Shown: piece after piece, positions 1 through 7,244 of the stretch
Layout of the letters: each line of letters opens with the position of its first letter
How positions within the stretch are numbered: the stretch's first letter is position 1
Assembly: GCA_002395905.1 (NCBI GenBank)
Contig: DGVK01000102.1
Location: 1-25,646, forward strand
From: Verrucomicrobia bacterium UBA4286
Lineage (GTDB): Bacteria > Verrucomicrobiota > Kiritimatiellia > RFP12 > UBA1067
Direction of reading: 5' to 3'
Length of the DNA: 25,646 nucleotides
Made by a program: the position numbers and the translations under genes
The notes under the pieces: generated by a model
Told to the model about the DNA's origin: nothing
Seen by the model: only the letters and a program-made list of their open reading frames with translations
The model's database searches: none

Positions 1-148
1 GAGGTTGCGGCGAATCAAGCCGCACGTTGACAAGGCAAGGCAATGCTAGCACTGCAAGGCTAGCAAGTAAGCAGCGAAAATCCGGGATAAGGGTGTTTCA
101 ACGGCCCTTTTCCCGCCGCCGAGGCGGGCGGAAGACGCGGCGGCGCGG

Positions 149-177
149 TTGAAGTCCGCGCGCAAATAAGGTATAAT
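149..177 (+). promoter_or_regulatory. Sigma-70-type promoter of rph
   Basis: A -35-like TTGAAG (149-154) is separated by exactly 17 nt from a perfect TATAAT (172-177). The start codon of rph lies at 207, so a transcript starting near 184 would have a leader of about 23 nt. That leader carries AAAGGA (192-197), a Shine-Dalgarno nine bases before the ATG. Confidence 0.75.
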
Positions 178-206
178 CCACGCCGGAAAACAAAGGACTG
201 TCATAC

Positions 207-929
207 ATGAAGACAAAAAAGCATACAGCGCAAAAGCGCAGGAACGACCGGCTTCGCCCGATAGAGTTCGTGCACGGCTTCACAAAGCACGCCGCGGGAA
301 GCGTGCTTGTCAAATGGGGCGACACGTGGGTTCTATGCACTGCAAGCGTGGAAGACAAGGTGCCGCCCTTCCTCAAGGACACCGGAAGAGGATGGGTCAC
401 CGCCGAATACTCGATGCTGCCGTCCTCCACCGGCGGAGGCCGCAAGGACCGCGACATAAAGAAGCTCAAGCAGGACGCCCGCTCCACCGAGATACAGCGT
501 CTCATAGGGCGATCTCTGCGCGCGGCGGTCGACATGTCCAGACTTGGCGAACGCCAGATAACCATCGACTGCGACGTGCTCCAGGCAGACGGCGGGACGC
601 GGTGCGCCTCGATCACCGGCGGAATGATCGCGCTGCAGGACGCCGTCGCGAAACTCGTAGCGGACGGCACCCTCCCCGAAAGCCCGATCATCCACCGCGT
701 CGCGGCAGTCTCGGTAGGGGTGTGCGACGGGAAGCCGACGCTCGACCTCGACTATGTGCACGACTCTACGGCGGAGGTCGATCTCAACGTCGTGATGACG
801 GACGACGGACGCTACGTAGAACTCCAGGGCACGGCGGAGCACAAGCCGTTCACCGAAGAATCGCTCGACGCTCTGCGCGCGCTGGCCCGCAAGGGGCTTA
901 AGCGCATCTTCGCCCTTATGCAGCCGTAG
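207..929 (+). CDS. rph: Ribonuclease PH
   Basis: The 240-residue product has the usual length of bacterial RNase PH, the phosphate-dependent 3'-5' exoribonuclease that trims tRNA 3' ends. Recognisable family segments are [18 protein letters not shown] near the N-terminus, the conserved [11 protein letters not shown] stretch (about residues 66-76), [13 protein letters not shown] (about 97-109), [14 protein letters not shown] (about 118-131), ITGGMIAL and the C-terminal VELQGTAE region. It is cytoplasmic and normally forms a hexameric ring. The ATG at 207 has an AAAGGA ribosome binding site and its own TATAAT promoter. Together with the folE remnant it is the only plus-strand gene here. It converges on the araC-type gene, with which it shares a terminator. 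Nothing in the sequence looks damaged. Confidence 0.96.
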   Translation: MKTKKHTAQKRRNDRLRPIEFVHGFTKHAAGSVLVKWGDTWVLCTASVEDKVPPFLKDTGRGWVTAEYSMLPSSTGGGRKDRDIKKLKQDARSTEIQRLIGRSLRAAVDMSRLGERQITIDCDVLQADGGTRCASITGGMIALQDAVAKLVADGTLPESPIIHRVAAVSVGVCDGKPTLDLDYVHDSTAEVDLNVVMTDDGRYVELQGTAEHKPFTEESLDALRALARKGLKRIFALMQP

Positions 930-962
930 CCCCGGCGGACGGCGAAGGAAATCGTCGGTAAC

Positions 963-993
963 TGTCAGTGCTTTCGCGCAAAGAGTACTGACA
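963..993. other. Hairpin downstream of rph
   Basis: TGTCAGT (963-969) and ACTGACA (987-993) form a perfect 7-bp stem around a 17-nt loop. No T-tract follows on the plus strand (AAAAAGGG follows instead). It may be an RNA 3'-end structure in addition to the next hairpin, but its function is unknown. Confidence 0.35.
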
Positions 994-1002
994 AAAAGGG
1001 AC

Positions 1003-1050
1003 CCCGGCTATTGGCGCTCGAATCGCGCCAATCGTTCCGGCTCTTTTATT
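1003..1050. terminator. Bidirectional Rho-independent terminator between rph and araC-type gene
   Basis: ATTGGCGC (1010-1017) and GCGCCAAT (1025-1032) make a perfect 8-bp stem with a 7-nt loop. It can be extended by CCGG (1004-1007) pairing with CCGG (1037-1040). On the plus strand it is followed by CTCTTTTATTTTT, terminating rph. On the minus strand it is followed by GGGTCCCTTTTTG, terminating the araC-type gene, whose TAA stop (1046-1048) lies inside the plus-strand T-tract. The right arm is one copy of a 17-bp sequence repeated at 2102-2118. Confidence 0.75.
1025..1041 (+). repeat. 17-bp direct repeat, copy 1
   Basis: GCGCCAATCGTTCCGGC is identical to 2102-2118; the flanking bases differ. 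This copy is the right arm of the rph/araC terminator. The two copies bracket the araC-type gene. Confidence 0.8.
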
Positions 1051-1939
1051 TTTGTCGAGTGCCAGACTTCTGCCGCCAGTGACTTGGGGATGTCCCGACA
1101 ATGCGCGAGAAGGTGTCGGTGAAGTGCTGGTGGGAATTGAAACCAAGCCGCATCGCTATCTCGGATATGGCCAGCTCGGATTCGAGTAAAATCTCCTTCG
1201 CCCGCTGTATGCGGCATTCAATCTGGAACTTCACGGGAGGAAGACCTGTCCTTTTGCGCAAAAGATTTATGAAGTGCGTCTTTGAGAGGCCCGCCTTTTC
1301 GGCAAGTTCGGCGACTGTGTAGTTTTTCTCAGGGCTTTGACGGATCATGTCGGCAATTCTGGTTATGCAATCTGCGCGATTGTCGATTCTGCACTTTCCT
1401 TCGGACTGCTGAATTATTGTCGTCAGAATCGAAAGCAGCAGTTGCCTCATCATGAGAGACGTCCAGGCGGATTTCGGCAGATGCGACAAACGGTAGAGCC
1501 GGGAAAAAGATTTCGCGACAAGGGCTTCGCATTTGCCCGACGGCACCACCGGCGGCAGTTCGGTCAGTCGGCGCCATAAAACAGCCGACTCGCCTCGGGG
1601 CAGCCCAAGCAACGATTTGGCTTTAGCGCGCGACAGCATAAGGTAGTGCAAGACCAAACCAGAGGGGCTCGACATCAGGTGATGAGGAGAATTCGGCTGG
1701 TTTATGAAGAAGTCGCCAGGCATAAGCGGGTAGTCCTCGCCATATGCGTTAAGCGCCAGAGACTTCCGTTCACAAAAGCCAATCTCGAGAATTCCGGGGT
1801 GGATGTGCTCTTCGGTAGGGGCACGCATTTTCTGAAACCGCGAGTATCCAATAAGAATCAATCCATCCAGACCGTGTCGCGATGGATTTATGGCCTTTGC
1901 CTCTGGTGTGGCCGCGTACTCTGCCAAGATTCGCTTCAT
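1046..1939 (-). CDS. AraC-family transcriptional regulator
   Basis: The product is 297 residues from the ATG at 1939; a GTG at 1951 adds four residues, and neither start has a strong Shine-Dalgarno. The N-terminal half resembles an AraC-type cupin sensor, with EEHIHPGILEIGF around residues 43-55 and a PGDFFINQPNSPHH turn around 74-87. The C-terminal 100 residues are a classic double helix-turn-helix: TVAELAEKAGLSKTHFINLL at about 208-227 and ISEIAMRLGFNSHQHFTDTF at about 258-277, ending in GTSPSHWR. Such regulators usually bind a sugar and activate neighbouring catabolic genes. It lies downstream of and on the same strand as the sialidase-like/LamG/GH43/lyase genes, with its own promoter (1979-2007). 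Control of that locus is therefore a reasonable inference, but the ligand cannot be read from sequence. Confidence 0.9.
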   Translation of the reverse strand: MKRILAEYAATPEAKAINPSRHGLDGLILIGYSRFQKMRAPTEEHIHPGILEIGFCERKSLALNAYGEDYPLMPGDFFINQPNSPHHLMSSPSGLVLHYLMLSRAKAKSLLGLPRGESAVLWRRLTELPPVVPSGKCEALVAKSFSRLYRLSHLPKSAWTSLMMRQLLLSILTTIIQQSEGKCRIDNRADCITRIADMIRQSPEKNYTVAELAEKAGLSKTHFINLLRKRTGLPPVKFQIECRIQRAKEILLESELAISEIAMRLGFNSHQHFTDTFSRIVGTSPSHWRQKSGTRQK

Positions 1940-1978
1940 AGAGAGATGCACTGCCGTTCAGCAGGTGATTCTGCGGGT

Positions 1979-2007
1979 AGTATATCAAATCGTGTTTTAT
2001 GGCGCAA
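1979..2007 (-). promoter_or_regulatory. Promoter of the araC-type gene
   Basis: On the minus strand TTGCGC (2007-2002) is followed after 17 nt by TATACT (1984-1979). The box is preceded by TGA, giving an extended -10 of the TGnTATACT form. Transcription would start about 20-33 nt upstream of the candidate start codons at 1951 and 1939. Confidence 0.6.
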
Positions 2008-2099
2008 CGAGCAGAATTGAACAGGTCCCCCGATGGTTTCTATGGAGGGCAGGGTGGTCGACACTTGCTCTAGGGGCCTTTTGTTTTGCCTATATCACT

Positions 2100-2129
2100 T
2101 TGCGCCAATCGTTCCGGCATGGGTATACT
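2100..2129 (+). promoter_or_regulatory. Possible orphan plus-strand promoter
   Basis: TTGCGC (2100-2105) and TATACT (2124-2129) are separated by 18 nt. The first hexamer overlaps the second copy of the 17-bp repeat. No plus-strand gene follows; transcription would run antisense into the sialidase-like gene. It may be a relic of whatever stood here before the locus arrived, or chance. Confidence 0.3.
2102..2118 (+). repeat. 17-bp direct repeat, copy 2
   Basis: This is the exact second copy of GCGCCAATCGTTCCGGC. It lies in the gap between the sialidase-like gene and the araC-type gene, 1077 bp from copy 1 and in the same orientation. Confidence 0.8.
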
Positions 2130-2154
2130 TTACTGGCTAAGTTAAAAGTAGTGC

Positions 2155-3348
2155 CTAGTTGGCTTCGGCTTTCCACTTCGTAGCCATTATGCAGGGTTTC
2201 CCGCCAGTTGGTGGTTGCTGATAGTAAACTGTCAGTATCGAGCCATCATCCAATTCTACTGAGGCTGGATAGCCCAAATCATTATTCGTCGCACCAGAGA
2301 GCTTGATTTCGGCACCCCATGTGTGCCCACCATCGGATGAGATGGAGGCATACTCGCCGAATCCTCCTCGATCTTTTTTGCGTCGACCATACACTGCCAA
2401 GAGTCGACCATCTTTCAGCGTAAGCAGATGAGGCGGCAAACCTGAAAGGGAGGTTGCGGTAATCGGCTCCCATGTTTTTCCGCCATCTTTCGAGCGTGTC
2501 TGGCGCATCAGCACATCTTTTGCATAGTCGGCGCGTATTAGCGCATAGAGTTCGCCGTTGGGCAACTCTGCAACATGGGGCTCGTGGAACCAAAATTTCC
2601 GCTTATCGTTTTCGCCGGCCGCGTCAGCTATACCGTCGCAAAGCGTAGTCCAAGAAAGTCCGCCATCGACTGAACGCTCGACTGTAATTGTCGTGTGCTC
2701 CCAGTATTTCGGCGTGAACATCTGTTTTTCATTGTCGTCGAACCTCCGCCCAAACTGAAGCAGAGTGCCATCGGAGAGGACGATTGGACCGTGCGGTGTC
2801 TGTGAGCGGAGAGAGACTAGTTTTACTGGTTTTGTCCAGGTTTCGCCGCAGTCGGCAGACCATATCCCGTAGTTGCCGAAGTTCGCGCGTTTCTCAGCAT
2901 CGCTCAAGGATCGGTCGAAATCCTGCCACTTTGCCTTATCGCATCCAGGCGGGGCATCTGTTGCGGAATCAATGTCGAAATATGTTCTGTAGGCGACGGA
3001 GTTGAACCATGTCACAAAGAGGCGTCCGTCTGGCAGTGCGACAATGCCAGCATCGCGATCGTCGAGTTTGGTCTTGCCGATTGTGAGTGGTGCGCTCCAC
3101 GTCTCGCCGCCGTCCTTCGACTTGACCATTTGCACCTTTCCCCAAGGGCAGATGTGCGCTTCGCGGTCGCCGGAAAACACTGCGATAATGGAGCCGTCTG
3201 CCGCCATCGCGACAGACGGCCATGAGCATTGCCGACCGCTCTCCAGTGCAATCACTCGCGTCCACATGATTTCTGCTCCGTCTGCCGCCAATGCACCACA
3301 CACAGCAACGACAGCGACAAGAGTCGCAAAAAGGCGATAGTCTCTCAT
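2155..3348 (-). CDS. Secreted sialidase-like (BNR/Asp-box) protein
   Basis: The product has 397 residues from the ATG at 3348, which has GGCAGG eight bases upstream; a GTG at 3357 is possible but has no ribosome site. A Sec signal peptide covers about residues 1-26 (hydrophobic LFATLVAVVAVCGALAA). Five Asp-boxes mark a six-bladed sialidase-type propeller: SKDGGETW 77-84, SADCGETW 164-171 (third-position Gly replaced by Cys), SVDGGLSW 226-233, SKDGGKTW 286-293 and SSDGGHTW 337-344. Known relatives cleave terminal sialic acids outside the cytoplasm. I do not see the usual arginine-bearing RIP motif at the N-terminus; the corresponding region reads SGRQCSWPSV. True sialidase activity is therefore not assured, because many environmental BNR proteins have unknown substrates. 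It is the fourth gene of a compact operon and starts 23 nt after the LamG gene's stop. Confidence 0.85.
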   Translation of the reverse strand: MRDYRLFATLVAVVAVCGALAADGAEIMWTRVIALESGRQCSWPSVAMAADGSIIAVFSGDREAHICPWGKVQMVKSKDGGETWSAPLTIGKTKLDDRDAGIVALPDGRLFVTWFNSVAYRTYFDIDSATDAPPGCDKAKWQDFDRSLSDAEKRANFGNYGIWSADCGETWTKPVKLVSLRSQTPHGPIVLSDGTLLQFGRRFDDNEKQMFTPKYWEHTTITVERSVDGGLSWTTLCDGIADAAGENDKRKFWFHEPHVAELPNGELYALIRADYAKDVLMRQTRSKDGGKTWEPITATSLSGLPPHLLTLKDGRLLAVYGRRKKDRGGFGEYASISSDGGHTWGAEIKLSGATNNDLGYPASVELDDGSILTVYYQQPPTGGKPCIMATKWKAEAN

Positions 3349-3371
3349 ATTGGGCACCTGCCGGTATCGTG

Positions 3372-5057
3372 TTATTTGATGGTTATAATCAGCCCGTTGC
3401 GCTTGTTGAGCGTAGAGTCAAGCAGTTCCTTGCACGACAATGCCCTGCGAGAAAGGCGGAATTCGTCAATCCAGCTTCCGTCGAAACCGTTGTTTCTCCA
3501 GCCATATGCGCTATTGACCTGCAAAGCGGCAGGGGTGTCGCTGACGTTAAGGGCATAGTCGAAGTCGATATTTGCCAAAGTGCCGACAACCTTGTGGTCG
3601 ACATATGCCTTTGCCGTTAGAGCGCTGCGGTCGTATGAAACTGCGATGTGATGCCACTGATTGTCGCAAAAGCCGGGATACGAGCCTATCATCTCCGCTG
3701 CCGAGCTTCCTTTGCGAAGCATCATGAAGTCAAGGCTGTCGGAACCGCTTTTCTTCCATGCATACAGCAGACTGCCGTTCGCCAACGTCCTTCCAAGGTT
3801 CATCAGGAATTTATTGCCAGATGGCGCAGATGGCACTTTGGCAAAAAACTCAATCGTGAACGAACCGTTGAACACGGTATGCTCGTTGTTCACTATGTCA
3901 TCCACAAGAAGAGACGCGGAATATCCGGCTGTACTGCCAGGCGTCAAATAAAGTGATGCAGTGTTCGTGACAGACATGTACGACCATGAACTTTCCGCAA
4001 ACGTTGCACCGTAGAGTATTGCGCAAGGAAGCGCAGAGGCATCAACCGTAGGGGCTTTGCCATCCGATGTGCGCCAAGTGAACTTTGCCGTGACGCCATA
4101 TCCGCTGGCGTTTACATCCGTCAGACCGCTTTCTGCGGCAAATCCGCTGAGATCGGAAAGAGAAACGTAGTCAAATGGAACGTAGCAGGCTGTATCAGCT
4201 GTGTCCACCGCAGGAACATAAGCCGTTTTGTGCAAGAATCCCGTTGTAGTCAATACGGAATCTGATATGCGAACTTCATCGATGAATCCCACATATTTGC
4301 GGTCGCCACGGCTGGGCATGCAGCCAATCGACAGCGGTTTTTCCGTGTCGTAAACAAGACCGCCCGCAATGGTGCGCGTTGCGACTTGCGCATAATCGAA
4401 GTATAGCGTCGCTGTTGTTGTAGAGCCATCGTAAGTCATAGCTACATGGTGCCATTTGCCATCATTGGCGCCAGCGTTATTATGGGCTAATGTGTAGGAG
4501 CCAGTATTGAAAAACTGACCGCTTACTGCGCCTTCCTTAGTCAACATGATTGCCCATGCCAGCCACTTTTCGTTCGGCATCACGACAAGAGCCTGATCTC
4601 CATTGGACTGGTTGTTTCCGACGGATGACTTGAAGAACAGTTCAACTGTGAACGATGAAAGTTCAAGTGCGGCATCATGCGCAACCGTCACTGCGCTTGC
4701 CGCGGAATAGTTGACGGTCGTCGAGGCGTGGTTGGCGTCATAGTTGGCGTTGTGAAAGAAGAATGCTTGTTCGTTTGCGTACTTCGCGGATGCGACAGAA
4801 ACACCGACTCCGTTCGGAAAAGCGTTCGTCGAAAACGGGACGAAGCCAACCTCTGAATCAGAAAACGCACCATTTGTGTCCACCTGCTGGCATTTGCCGA
4901 CAAGATGTCCTGGCTTGGCGGCGTTTTCAATGATTACCGAGGAACCAACCCTTCTGCCAATAGTCCCCTCGTTAAAGCGATACCACGCAATGGTTTCGCC
5001 TTTTGCATGCGGTACAAGCAGCATTGCTGCCGTGCAGACTGTCATTAGTGTTTTCAT
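3372..5057 (-). CDS. Secreted protein with two LamG/concanavalin-like domains
   Basis: The product has 561 residues. The ATG at 5057 is preceded by AAGGAGG at 8 nt, the best ribosome site in the locus. A Sec signal peptide spans about residues 1-20 (MKTLMTVCTAAMLLVPHAKG). Two jelly-roll LamG-like domains follow, at about 120-275 and about 390-548. Each has the characteristic W-H-H core (GKWHHVAMTYDGS; NQWHHIAVSYDRS) and a terminal IDE-R segment (GFIDEVRIS; SWIDEFRLS). A WYRFNEG motif opens the mature protein, typical of LamG-containing surface proteins. No catalytic domain, sortase motif or transmembrane anchor is visible, and the C-terminus ends in NGLIITIK. The likely role is carbohydrate or surface binding in support of the neighbouring hydrolases. 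This is inferred from domain type and position only. Confidence 0.85.
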   Translation of the reverse strand: MKTLMTVCTAAMLLVPHAKGETIAWYRFNEGTIGRRVGSSVIIENAAKPGHLVGKCQQVDTNGAFSDSEVGFVPFSTNAFPNGVGVSVASAKYANEQAFFFHNANYDANHASTTVNYSAASAVTVAHDAALELSSFTVELFFKSSVGNNQSNGDQALVVMPNEKWLAWAIMLTKEGAVSGQFFNTGSYTLAHNNAGANDGKWHHVAMTYDGSTTTATLYFDYAQVATRTIAGGLVYDTEKPLSIGCMPSRGDRKYVGFIDEVRISDSVLTTTGFLHKTAYVPAVDTADTACYVPFDYVSLSDLSGFAAESGLTDVNASGYGVTAKFTWRTSDGKAPTVDASALPCAILYGATFAESSWSYMSVTNTASLYLTPGSTAGYSASLLVDDIVNNEHTVFNGSFTIEFFAKVPSAPSGNKFLMNLGRTLANGSLLYAWKKSGSDSLDFMMLRKGSSAAEMIGSYPGFCDNQWHHIAVSYDRSALTAKAYVDHKVVGTLANIDFDYALNVSDTPAALQVNSAYGWRNNGFDGSWIDEFRLSRRALSCKELLDSTLNKRNGLIITIK

Positions 5058-5093
5058 TTTCTTTGCCTCCTTGTTTTACCGTTGTGTGCAAAG

Positions 5094-6119
5094 TCAGTGC
5101 TCTTGCGAGGAACTTCTTATGTGCAGGGTTTCGCCAGTATCCTCAACTTCAAATAGCATCATGCGTTCGTCGGGGGAGTCGTTTGGACGGTGCAACGCAA
5201 GCATCAAGCGTCCGTCAAACGCACTGAAGATCATTCCGTGGCCGCCGTTCTCGCCGAAGAGAAGCGTATCTTTTGACCAAGGCCCGGACAGTTTGCCGTT
5301 CTCCGACTTGCGAATAAACACGCAGTAATCGCTTTTGCCGTTACGCGTCAATGTGTTGGACCAAATCATGTAGAGTGCGTCGTTTTTTTGTGAACGGTGG
5401 AAATACGGGCCATCGGTAATCACGCCAGCACCCGCCATCGCCTCGGTTGCACAGAACATGGTTGTTGGTTCGGCGGTGAATGATGCAAGATCCGGCGCGA
5501 GCGGTGCGCAACACATGCGCCCGTCTTTCGTCTGACACCATTCGTGACAGAAAACCATATACGGATGCCCATCTTCAACATAAAGCGTGCCATCGAGAGT
5601 CATCCACTCCTGCGGCGGGACGGGTCCATTCTTTACCGGGGCAAACGGACCAGTCGGTTTCTCCGATTTGAACACCCATGTTCCGCGCGGCTCTATGAAC
5701 TTTTCCCGTCCCTCCGCGAGGGTTGCGACCGGATAGCTGCCTTTCTCCAGCGTGATTGTGACTAGAAGGTAGTATGTGCCATTGTGCTTGTGCACCTCCG
5801 GAGCCCAAATCTTTGTAACGGGCAGATCGTCGGAAACACGCATCACCTGCTGCTTTTCCGTCCAATTCTCCAAGTCCGTGCTTCTGCGCACGAATACACA
5901 TTTGCCACCGCTCCACGGCTTCGATTCGTAAAGATAGTAAACTCCTTCATCAGGCAGGACAAACGGGTCGCGAATTTGAAACTCTGTTCTCGGCACGTTG
6001 GCATTGGGAATCGTTTTCTCCGCAAACATGGCCGTTGCCCCGTTCGCGCTTGTTGCCGCCATGGTGGGCAGGAGCGCCGCGAGAAGGAGTGACGATTTTG
6101 CCGCGAGAATCTTTTTCAT
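5094..6119 (-). CDS. Secreted glycoside hydrolase family 43-like protein
   Basis: The product has 341 residues, with ATG at 6119 and AAAGGA upstream. A Sec signal peptide covers about 1-27 (KSSLLLAALLPTMAATSANG). The fold looks like a five-bladed GH43 propeller. RDPFVLPDEGVYYLYES carries the presumed catalytic base Asp51. KIWAPEVHKHNGTYYL (103-118) is a typical GH43 blade. LDGTLYVEDGHPY carries the likely pKa-modulating Asp176. The position where GH43 enzymes have the acid Glu in an EGP motif reads TDGPYFHR (Asp236). His294 sits in GGHGM. GH43 members mostly cut arabinose- or xylose-linked sugars, though some act on galactans. The Glu-to-Asp change makes activity and substrate uncertain. It sits 21 nt downstream of the lyase gene and 36 nt upstream of the LamG gene, evidently co-transcribed. 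Confidence 0.82.
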   Translation of the reverse strand: MKKILAAKSSLLLAALLPTMAATSANGATAMFAEKTIPNANVPRTEFQIRDPFVLPDEGVYYLYESKPWSGGKCVFVRRSTDLENWTEKQQVMRVSDDLPVTKIWAPEVHKHNGTYYLLVTITLEKGSYPVATLAEGREKFIEPRGTWVFKSEKPTGPFAPVKNGPVPPQEWMTLDGTLYVEDGHPYMVFCHEWCQTKDGRMCCAPLAPDLASFTAEPTTMFCATEAMAGAGVITDGPYFHRSQKNDALYMIWSNTLTRNGKSDYCVFIRKSENGKLSGPWSKDTLLFGENGGHGMIFSAFDGRLMLALHRPNDSPDERMMLFEVEDTGETLHIRSSSQEH

Positions 6120-6140
6120 GACGGGTTCCTTTCTGCGGCG

Positions 6141-7151
6141 TCATCCGATTTGCGCGAGGGTTGTCTCCAGTTCGCGAAGAAACGCGGCGCCTTCGTCCGA
6201 CGGAACCGGGCGGCCGAACGGAGAACGCGCGAGGCCGCAATCGAAGCCGTGCAGCTTCATCGCCAACTTCCGGAACGAGAAGTTGCTGCTTCGGCTGAGC
6301 AGACCCACTATCCTGTTGGCGCCGTCCTGCACCGGAGAGGCTTCAACGAAACGCCCGGACTTCGCAAGGCCGCAGATTCTTGCGAACTTCTCGGGAATCA
6401 CATTGTAGGTTGTGCCTATGCCGCCGGAGAACAGTCCATTCATGGAAAGCCCGCCAAGAAGATGCGGATCGTCTCCAACGAAAAACACAGCCTCTTTGTC
6501 CAGCATGCGCTTGAGTTCCTGCACGGACCAGAAATTGTGTCCCGTGTACTTGAGCCCCTTGAGGTTAGGAATGTCGAAGAATTTTCTTTCCCGCGCAGGA
6601 TCGAGCTCCCGGTACCAGCAGTATATCATGAGCGGCAGCGATGTTGCGCTGGCGATTCGGCTGTAATGGAAGTAAGAGGCTTCGAAGTTCTGCCCGAAGA
6701 CGAGAGGCCCAAGCGACGCAATCCAGTCTGCGCCGGCCTTTTCGGCATGTTTTGCGAGAGTCGCGGAGTCTTCGGTATACGTGCAGCCAACATGTACAAT
6801 TACCTTTGCGCGTCCTGCGACTGCGCTTATCACGGACTCTGCGAGATACTTGCGCTCGTCGACCGACAGCAGCACATGCTCGCCCGTTCCTCCGCCGACG
6901 TAAAACCCCGAAATGCCTTTGCCGATCAGAAATTCGACCATCCGCCCGACAATATCTCCATTGATGGAACCATCCTTGCCGTATGGAGTGAATATCGGCG
7001 CTATCGCGCCCTCAAGACCCTTGAACTCTCGTCCCGAAAGGACGGGAAACGTGTTCGTACGCTCGGAGGCTGCTGCTGCGGACTGGGATGTCATCCCGCC
7101 CGCCGCGGCAACCGCCGCGCCGCTAATGAATTCTCGCCGGTTCATCGTCAT
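6141..7151 (-). CDS. Tat-exported DapA/N-acetylneuraminate lyase family protein
   Basis: The product has 336 residues. The ATG at 7151 has an AGGA ribosome site; an ATG at 7145 would also keep the signal. It begins MTMNRREFISGAAVAAAGG, a twin-arginine signal (Arg5-Arg6) with an Ala/Gly-rich stretch, so export of a folded protein is predicted. From about residue 48 it is a DapA-superfamily TIM barrel. It shows APIFTPYGKDGSIN, GGGTGEHVLLSVDERKYL (the pyruvate-binding loop, 86-91), candidate Tyr177 in MIYCWY, the Schiff-base Lys201 in LKGLKYTGHNFW and GGIGTTYN (243-250). The loop order and the GIGTTYN segment look more like sialic acid lyase than DHDPS. However, the loop has Gly88 where E. coli NanA has Ser47, and Pro229 where NanA has Glu192 in its GYDE segment (my alignment from memory). 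Family members normally act in the cytoplasm. As the first gene of an operon with secreted glycan proteins, a sialic-acid or 2-keto-sugar substrate is plausible but unproven. Confidence 0.87.
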   Translation of the reverse strand: MTMNRREFISGAAVAAAGGMTSQSAAAASERTNTFPVLSGREFKGLEGAIAPIFTPYGKDGSINGDIVGRMVEFLIGKGISGFYVGGGTGEHVLLSVDERKYLAESVISAVAGRAKVIVHVGCTYTEDSATLAKHAEKAGADWIASLGPLVFGQNFEASYFHYSRIASATSLPLMIYCWYRELDPARERKFFDIPNLKGLKYTGHNFWSVQELKRMLDKEAVFFVGDDPHLLGGLSMNGLFSGGIGTTYNVIPEKFARICGLAKSGRFVEASPVQDGANRIVGLLSRSSNFSFRKLAMKLHGFDCGLARSPFGRPVPSDEGAAFLRELETTLAQIG

Positions 7152-7215
7152 AAAGCATCTTCCTGTTTCATCGCTGATGTGAATAGTTTAGCAAACATGC
7201 CGATTCATATCTTCC

Positions 7216-7244
7216 ATAATATTGCGATTGTAATATATCTGCAA
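7216..7244 (-). promoter_or_regulatory. Candidate promoter of the exported glycan operon
   Basis: In an AT-rich stretch on the minus strand, TTGCAG (7244-7239) is separated by 17 nt from TATTAT (7221-7216). Transcription would start about 58 nt upstream of the lyase gene's ATG at 7151. The -35 matches only its TTG, as expected if an activator such as the AraC-type protein is needed; that dependence is inference. Confidence 0.45.

Noticed and set aside
112..128. CCCGCC/GGCGGG hairpin as a terminator
   Set aside because: No T-tract follows it in either direction: on the minus strand AAAA follows, and on the plus strand the T's come before it.
1..148. Possible gene end or repeat at the left edge
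   Set aside because: No frame gives a protein-like translation. GCTAGC occurs twice and short CAAGGC repeats are present, but there is too little to name.
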